From WTGA01 sp965231865 (lineage in GTDB: Bacteria; Pseudomonadota; Gammaproteobacteria; Arenicellales; Poriferihabitantaceae), in NCBI GenBank assembly GCA_965231865.1, contig CBDDOJ010000002.1, positions 248,001 through 312,000 of the forward strand: DNA of 64,000 bases, given 5' to 3'. The notes beneath the pieces were generated by a model. That model was given only the letters and a program-made list of their open reading frames with translations. It did not search any database and was not told where the DNA came from. Both the position numbers and the translations under genes were made by a program. How positions within the stretch are numbered: position 1 is the first letter of the stretch; each line of letters begins with the position of its first letter. Of the stretch, positions 60,795 through 64,000 are shown in pieces.

Positions 60795-61232
60795 CTATGC
60801 AATGTGATGTGTGTTGGGTTTGATGCCCCGTTCAAGATAATAGCGGAACCGCTTGCGGCCCGCTGCTTTTTCCGCGGGGGAATCCGCCACCAGCTCGACA
60901 ATACGCCGAAACCGGGAATGGGTTTCCGGAACGCCCTCAACCAGGCTGATGAGGACATCTGCTTCCCGGCTGCCGTCCAGGAAAGTTCCGACCTGCACCG
61001 GAAAATCATCCCAGTCCCCTTGCGGACGGTCCGCAATGGTATGGGGCAAAAAACTGCACTGCGAAAATGTCCACAGCAGGGCATCCAGGCGGGTGCTTTG
61101 CTCCCTCGTTTCCGTTTGCAAATAGACCGTCAGGCCCTGGGTATAGGCCTTCTGTGAAATCCGGCAGGCAAACTTAAGCTTGTTCACGGGGTCCTCCCGG
61201 CCCAGAATATAAAAATCCACCTGTTCCATCAT
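60795..61232 (-). CDS. holC: DNA polymerase III subunit chi HolC
   Basis: 145 residues. VDFYILGREDPVNKLKFACRISQKAYTQGLTVYLQT, LDALLWTFSQCSFLPH and RFRYYLERGIKPNTHHI match HolC. Chi links the clamp loader to SSB at the replication fork. Starts inside the pepA stop (ATGA), between pepA and valS as in other gammaproteobacteria. Confidence 0.93.
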   Translation of the reverse strand: MMEQVDFYILGREDPVNKLKFACRISQKAYTQGLTVYLQTETREQSTRLDALLWTFSQCSFLPHTIADRPQGDWDDFPVQVGTFLDGSREADVLISLVEGVPETHSRFRRIVELVADSPAEKAAGRKRFRYYLERGIKPNTHHIA

Positions 61233-62743
61233 TCACCCTTCGGCAAACTGCCGGCGCCATTTCTTCCCAGAAGAAACTCCACCAGCAACGGCACCGGCCT
61301 CCCTGTGGCGCCTTTCCGGCTTCCGCCGCTGCGCCACGCCGTTCCGGCAATATCCAGGTGGGCCCAGTCATAGCTCCCGGCAAACTCCTTGAGGAAACAG
61401 GCTGCCGTCACGGAACCTCCCCCTCTCCCGCCAATGTTGGCCAGATCTGCAAAGTTGCTCTTGAGCTGTTTCGTATAATCGACCCACAACGGCATTTCCC
61501 ATGCCCGGTCCCCGGAAACTTCCCCGGCCCCCAGCAACTCTTTGGCCAGTTCCGGGTTGTTGCTGTACAGGCCGCTGGCATGGTGCCCAAGGGCGATAAT
61601 GCAGGCCCCCGTCAAGGTGGCGACATCCACCACCGCCGCCGGGTTATAGCGTTCTGCGTAGGTCAGCGCATCGCACAGGATCAACCTGCCTTCGGCATCG
61701 GTATTGAGTATTTCGATGGTCTTGCCGGCCATGCTGGTGACGATGTCACCCGGTTTGTTTGCCGCCCCATCGGGCAGGTTCTCGCTGCTCGGCACAATCC
61801 CCACAATATTCAACCTGAGTTTCAGGTCTGCGGCGGCCCGAATCGCTCCAAACACGCTTGCACCCCCGCACATGTCATATTTCATTTCATCCATCGCGGC
61901 CGCTGGCTTGATGGAAATACCCCCCGCATCGAAAGTCAGGCCCTTGCCCACCAGCACCACCGGTTTTTCACCGTCTTCCCCGCCCCGGTATTCCATGACA
62001 ATCAGTTTCGCCGGCTCCCGGCTTCCCCGGGAAACCGACAACAGTGAACCCATCTTGAGACGTTTCATCTGGGCCTCGTTCAGCACCGTGGTGCGGACCC
62101 CATGGCTTTTCTGCATCGCTTTCGCCTGCCGCGCCAAATAGCCGGGGGTACAGATATTGCCGGGCAGGTTTGAGATGGTTTTCGCAAAACTCACGCCTGC
62201 CGCCACCGCTACGCCCTGGTATACCCCGGCCCGCACTGTCTTAAGGAATTCCCGTTCAACCGGCAGATTTATTTTTTTTAGCCGGTGCGGTTTCTTCCTT
62301 GTACTTTTTGTGTCGTCATAACGATACAATACCTCCTCGGCAGCCTCCACAAGGTTGCGGGCCTGCCGCATCTTTGTGGAGTCACTGTCAAACGAGTCGA
62401 GCAGCGTGAAATCCGCGGACCGGATGTTGTTCCCGCTGATCTGCTTTACGGCTGCCTGCACCGCATTTCTGAACGAAACTCCCGTGATTGACTGCTTTTT
62501 CCCCAACCCCAGCAACAGGATTCTGCGGGCCTTGACACCGTGTGGATTGTGGAGCATCAACATGGTCCCGTTTTCCGCCGTCAAGTCCCCCAGGGCGACC
62601 AGTGCTCCGATCTGTCCGCCCCCGGCTTTATCGAGAATTTCTCCGCAGGGCGATAACCGCGGCTTTTTTGACTGGTAGACCCCCACTACCAGGCAGGGTG
62701 ATGGGTGTTGAATCAAATCTACGGCTTTGGCTGAGTAATCCAT
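61229..62743 (-). CDS. pepA: Leucyl aminopeptidase PepA
   Basis: 504 residues, M17 family. Metal-binding and catalytic signature NTDAEGRLILCDALTYAE with GKGLTFDAGGISIKPAAAMDEMKYDMCGGASV preceding it. Cleaves N-terminal residues from peptides and also acts as a DNA-binding protein in E. coli. Divergent from lptF, the standard arrangement. Confidence 0.96.
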   Translation of the reverse strand: MDYSAKAVDLIQHPSPCLVVGVYQSKKPRLSPCGEILDKAGGGQIGALVALGDLTAENGTMLMLHNPHGVKARRILLLGLGKKQSITGVSFRNAVQAAVKQISGNNIRSADFTLLDSFDSDSTKMRQARNLVEAAEEVLYRYDDTKSTRKKPHRLKKINLPVEREFLKTVRAGVYQGVAVAAGVSFAKTISNLPGNICTPGYLARQAKAMQKSHGVRTTVLNEAQMKRLKMGSLLSVSRGSREPAKLIVMEYRGGEDGEKPVVLVGKGLTFDAGGISIKPAAAMDEMKYDMCGGASVFGAIRAAADLKLRLNIVGIVPSSENLPDGAANKPGDIVTSMAGKTIEILNTDAEGRLILCDALTYAERYNPAAVVDVATLTGACIIALGHHASGLYSNNPELAKELLGAGEVSGDRAWEMPLWVDYTKQLKSNFADLANIGGRGGGSVTAACFLKEFAGSYDWAHLDIAGTAWRSGGSRKGATGRPVPLLVEFLLGRNGAGSLPKGE

Positions 62744-62910
62744 GGGCTCCCTCGCAATCAGTGCTGGAAAAACGAAAATAACTGGAAAATTAATATTCAG
62801 ACAATTCTACCACCCTGTAAAATCTGAAAGTATCGTTCCGGTCATTGGTTTGTTATTTGTGACCCGGGCTTTGCCGGCAGAAAAAAATTGGAATCCCGGG
62901 AAACCAGAAA

Positions 62911-63996
62911 ATGATTATCCACCGAGCTTTCATTCGTGAAGTGCTGCAGACCTGTACGGCGGTGATGGCAATCCTGTTTTCCATCTTCCTGGTTACGCGC
63001 CTGGTTGGGTTTCTCAACGAGGCGGTGGCGGGGGACGCCCCCCTGGATCAGGTGTTTTTGCTCCTGTTGTTGAAGATGATGACGTATCTGGACATCCTGG
63101 TCCCCCTGGTGCTTTATATTTCCATTCTCCTGGTGATGGGCCGGTGGGCCCGGGACAACGAACTCACCGTTATCAGTGCCTGCGGGATTGGCATACAGGA
63201 ATTTGTCCGGCCGGTTCTGGTTCTGTTTGCAATAGTCGGGACAATGGTCGCGGCCTTCTCCCTGTATATCGCCCCGTTGTCCGCAGAGATTTTCCAGTCG
63301 ATCCAGCATGAACACCGGAGCCGGTCTGACACCACCGGAATCATTCCCGGTGTTTTCACAGGAACCCGAACCACTGACGGGGTCTATTTTGTGGAGCGCT
63401 ACAACCGCCAAACGGATGTCTTTTTCGATATTTTTGTCTACAACGAACATGAGGGCCAGGATGAAATCGTTATCGCAAGCAGTGGATATAAAACGGTAGA
63501 CGAAAAGACCGGGGATGATTTTTTTGTTTTGACCAACGGCACCCAGTACCGCGCCGTGGCCGGCTCCAGCGATTATTCCATGATCGACTTTGAAAACTAT
63601 GCGGTTCGTCTGAAACAACCCGCCACGGATGAATTGCGGCTGCCCGTGAAAGCCAAATCCACCCTGGCCCTGCTCGAAGACCCTGGTCGGTCCGCCGTTG
63701 GTGAATTTCACTGGCGTATTTCGAAAATAGCCATGCTGCCGGTCCTGATGCTCTTTGCGCTTTCCTTTTCATCGGTTCGATATCGCAAAACCCGTTTCCC
63801 CGGGGTGTTGGTCGCTTTGCTGGTGTACTTCGGGTACTCCAATGTCCTGGGGCTGGTGGTGGCCCTGATTCGCAAGGGAACGGTTCATCCACACCTGTCC
63901 CTGTGGATTGCCCATCTGGTTTTTTTCTTTCTTGCGATGTATCTGTTCAGACGGCGGCACCTGAATTTGCGGCTGATTCCGAGGTTGCCGGGCTGA
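62911..63996 (+). CDS. lptF: LPS export ABC transporter permease LptF
   Basis: 361 residues, six transmembrane helices with a periplasmic beta-jellyroll between helices 3 and 4. Start IIHRAFIREVLQTCTAVMAILFSIFLVTRLVGFLNEAV is typical of LptF/LptG. It passes lipopolysaccharide from the inner membrane to the Lpt bridge. The stop overlaps an ATG at 63996 (TGATG), the likely start of lptG. The 167-base gap to pepA holds both promoters; TAAAAT lies at about 62817. Confidence 0.94.
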   Translation: MIIHRAFIREVLQTCTAVMAILFSIFLVTRLVGFLNEAVAGDAPLDQVFLLLLLKMMTYLDILVPLVLYISILLVMGRWARDNELTVISACGIGIQEFVRPVLVLFAIVGTMVAAFSLYIAPLSAEIFQSIQHEHRSRSDTTGIIPGVFTGTRTTDGVYFVERYNRQTDVFFDIFVYNEHEGQDEIVIASSGYKTVDEKTGDDFFVLTNGTQYRAVAGSSDYSMIDFENYAVRLKQPATDELRLPVKAKSTLALLEDPGRSAVGEFHWRISKIAMLPVLMLFALSFSSVRYRKTRFPGVLVALLVYFGYSNVLGLVVALIRKGTVHPHLSLWIAHLVFFFLAMYLFRRRHLNLRLIPRLPG

Positions 63997-64000
63997 TGCG
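63996..64000 (+). CDS. Start of next gene, probably lptG, cut off by window edge
   Basis: Only the ATG coupled to the lptF stop (TGATG) is visible. lptG normally follows lptF; identity rests on that context alone. Confidence 0.4.

Noticed and set aside
60683..61084. 134-residue N-terminal extension of ValS
   Set aside because: Overlaps holC in another frame and has no synthetase-like sequence; ATG at 60682 has a ribosome binding site and the family N-terminus.
1..64000. tRNA, rRNA genes and CRISPR arrays
   Set aside because: None found in the intergenic stretches; His/Asp codon repeats at 3.1 and 4.6 kb lie inside coding regions and are not arrays.

Overview
The window looks like a chromosomal segment of a gammaproteobacterium with moderate-to-high GC. 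The block lptF | pepA-holC-valS at the right end is the order seen in gammaproteobacteria. An aa3/caa3-type cytochrome oxidase cluster, ZnuABC, MsrPQ, a CysI-DUF934 pair, a YcgL-domain protein, DUF1820 and a LptM-like lipoprotein next to lysA point the same way. I cannot fix the order or family from the sequence alone.

Layout. 0-0.5 kb: tail of a PhnZ-like HD-domain oxygenase. 0.9-3.6 kb: zinc uptake operon znuA-znuC-znuB (minus strand). 4.1-10.3 kb: divergent from it, a five-gene operon. Its first gene fuses a SO_0444-type Cu/Zn efflux permease (His-rich loop) to an HflK-like SPFH domain. Two further SPFH proteins, a periplasmic binding protein and a small membrane protein follow. 10.6-12.7 kb: an IS1634-family insertion sequence with recognisable terminal inverted repeats; it supplies the last codons and stop of the neighbouring homocysteine methyltransferase gene. 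12.7-25.9 kb: an accessory metabolic region of mostly single-gene units. It holds two homocysteine methyltransferases (one fused to a SAM methyltransferase), a free SAM methyltransferase, an EamA exporter, a PCu(A)C copper chaperone, a FlK-like thioesterase fused to an HCCA-isomerase/DsbA domain, a PhyH dioxygenase, an acyl-CoA ligase, an MFS carrier, a DAO-family flavoenzyme and a 2OG-Fe(II) oxygenase.

26-35 kb holds core metabolism: msrPQ, a thiamine-pyrophosphokinase-like gene, aroE, cysI-DUF934, then lysA, lptM and argH on the minus strand. 35.4-43.5 kb is the cytochrome c oxidase cluster (coxB, coxA, a 34-residue gene, ctaG, coxC, SURF1, a thioredoxin-like assembly factor, ctaB, DUF2970, DUF2909, DUF2244); no ctaA or sco1 is present. 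43.7-53.9 kb is mixed: a GhrA-like reductase, an orphan AAA ATPase behind two perfect inverted repeats, a 25-residue membrane peptide ahead of a PuuD-N-like membrane protein, msrA, DUF1820, a dacB-like PBP4, an alpha/beta hydrolase, gltA, YcgL and a rhomboid protease. 54.2-64 kb: a complete T-box leader with Ile specifier, T-box and terminator precedes a type-2 ileS, facing valS-holC-pepA and lptF.

Three features stand out. First, the metal-permease/SPFH operon faces zinc uptake across a shared 0.5 kb intergenic region and may be a membrane-microdomain metal-handling system. Second, a Gram-positive-style tRNA-Ile-sensing T-box sits in front of an IleS2-type synthetase in a proteobacterial setting, which suggests the regulator and gene arrived together. 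Third, there are several unusual enzyme fusions in the 12.7-25 kb region. No tRNA, rRNA or CRISPR array was seen. Database identities are judged by motif recognition only; no searches were run.
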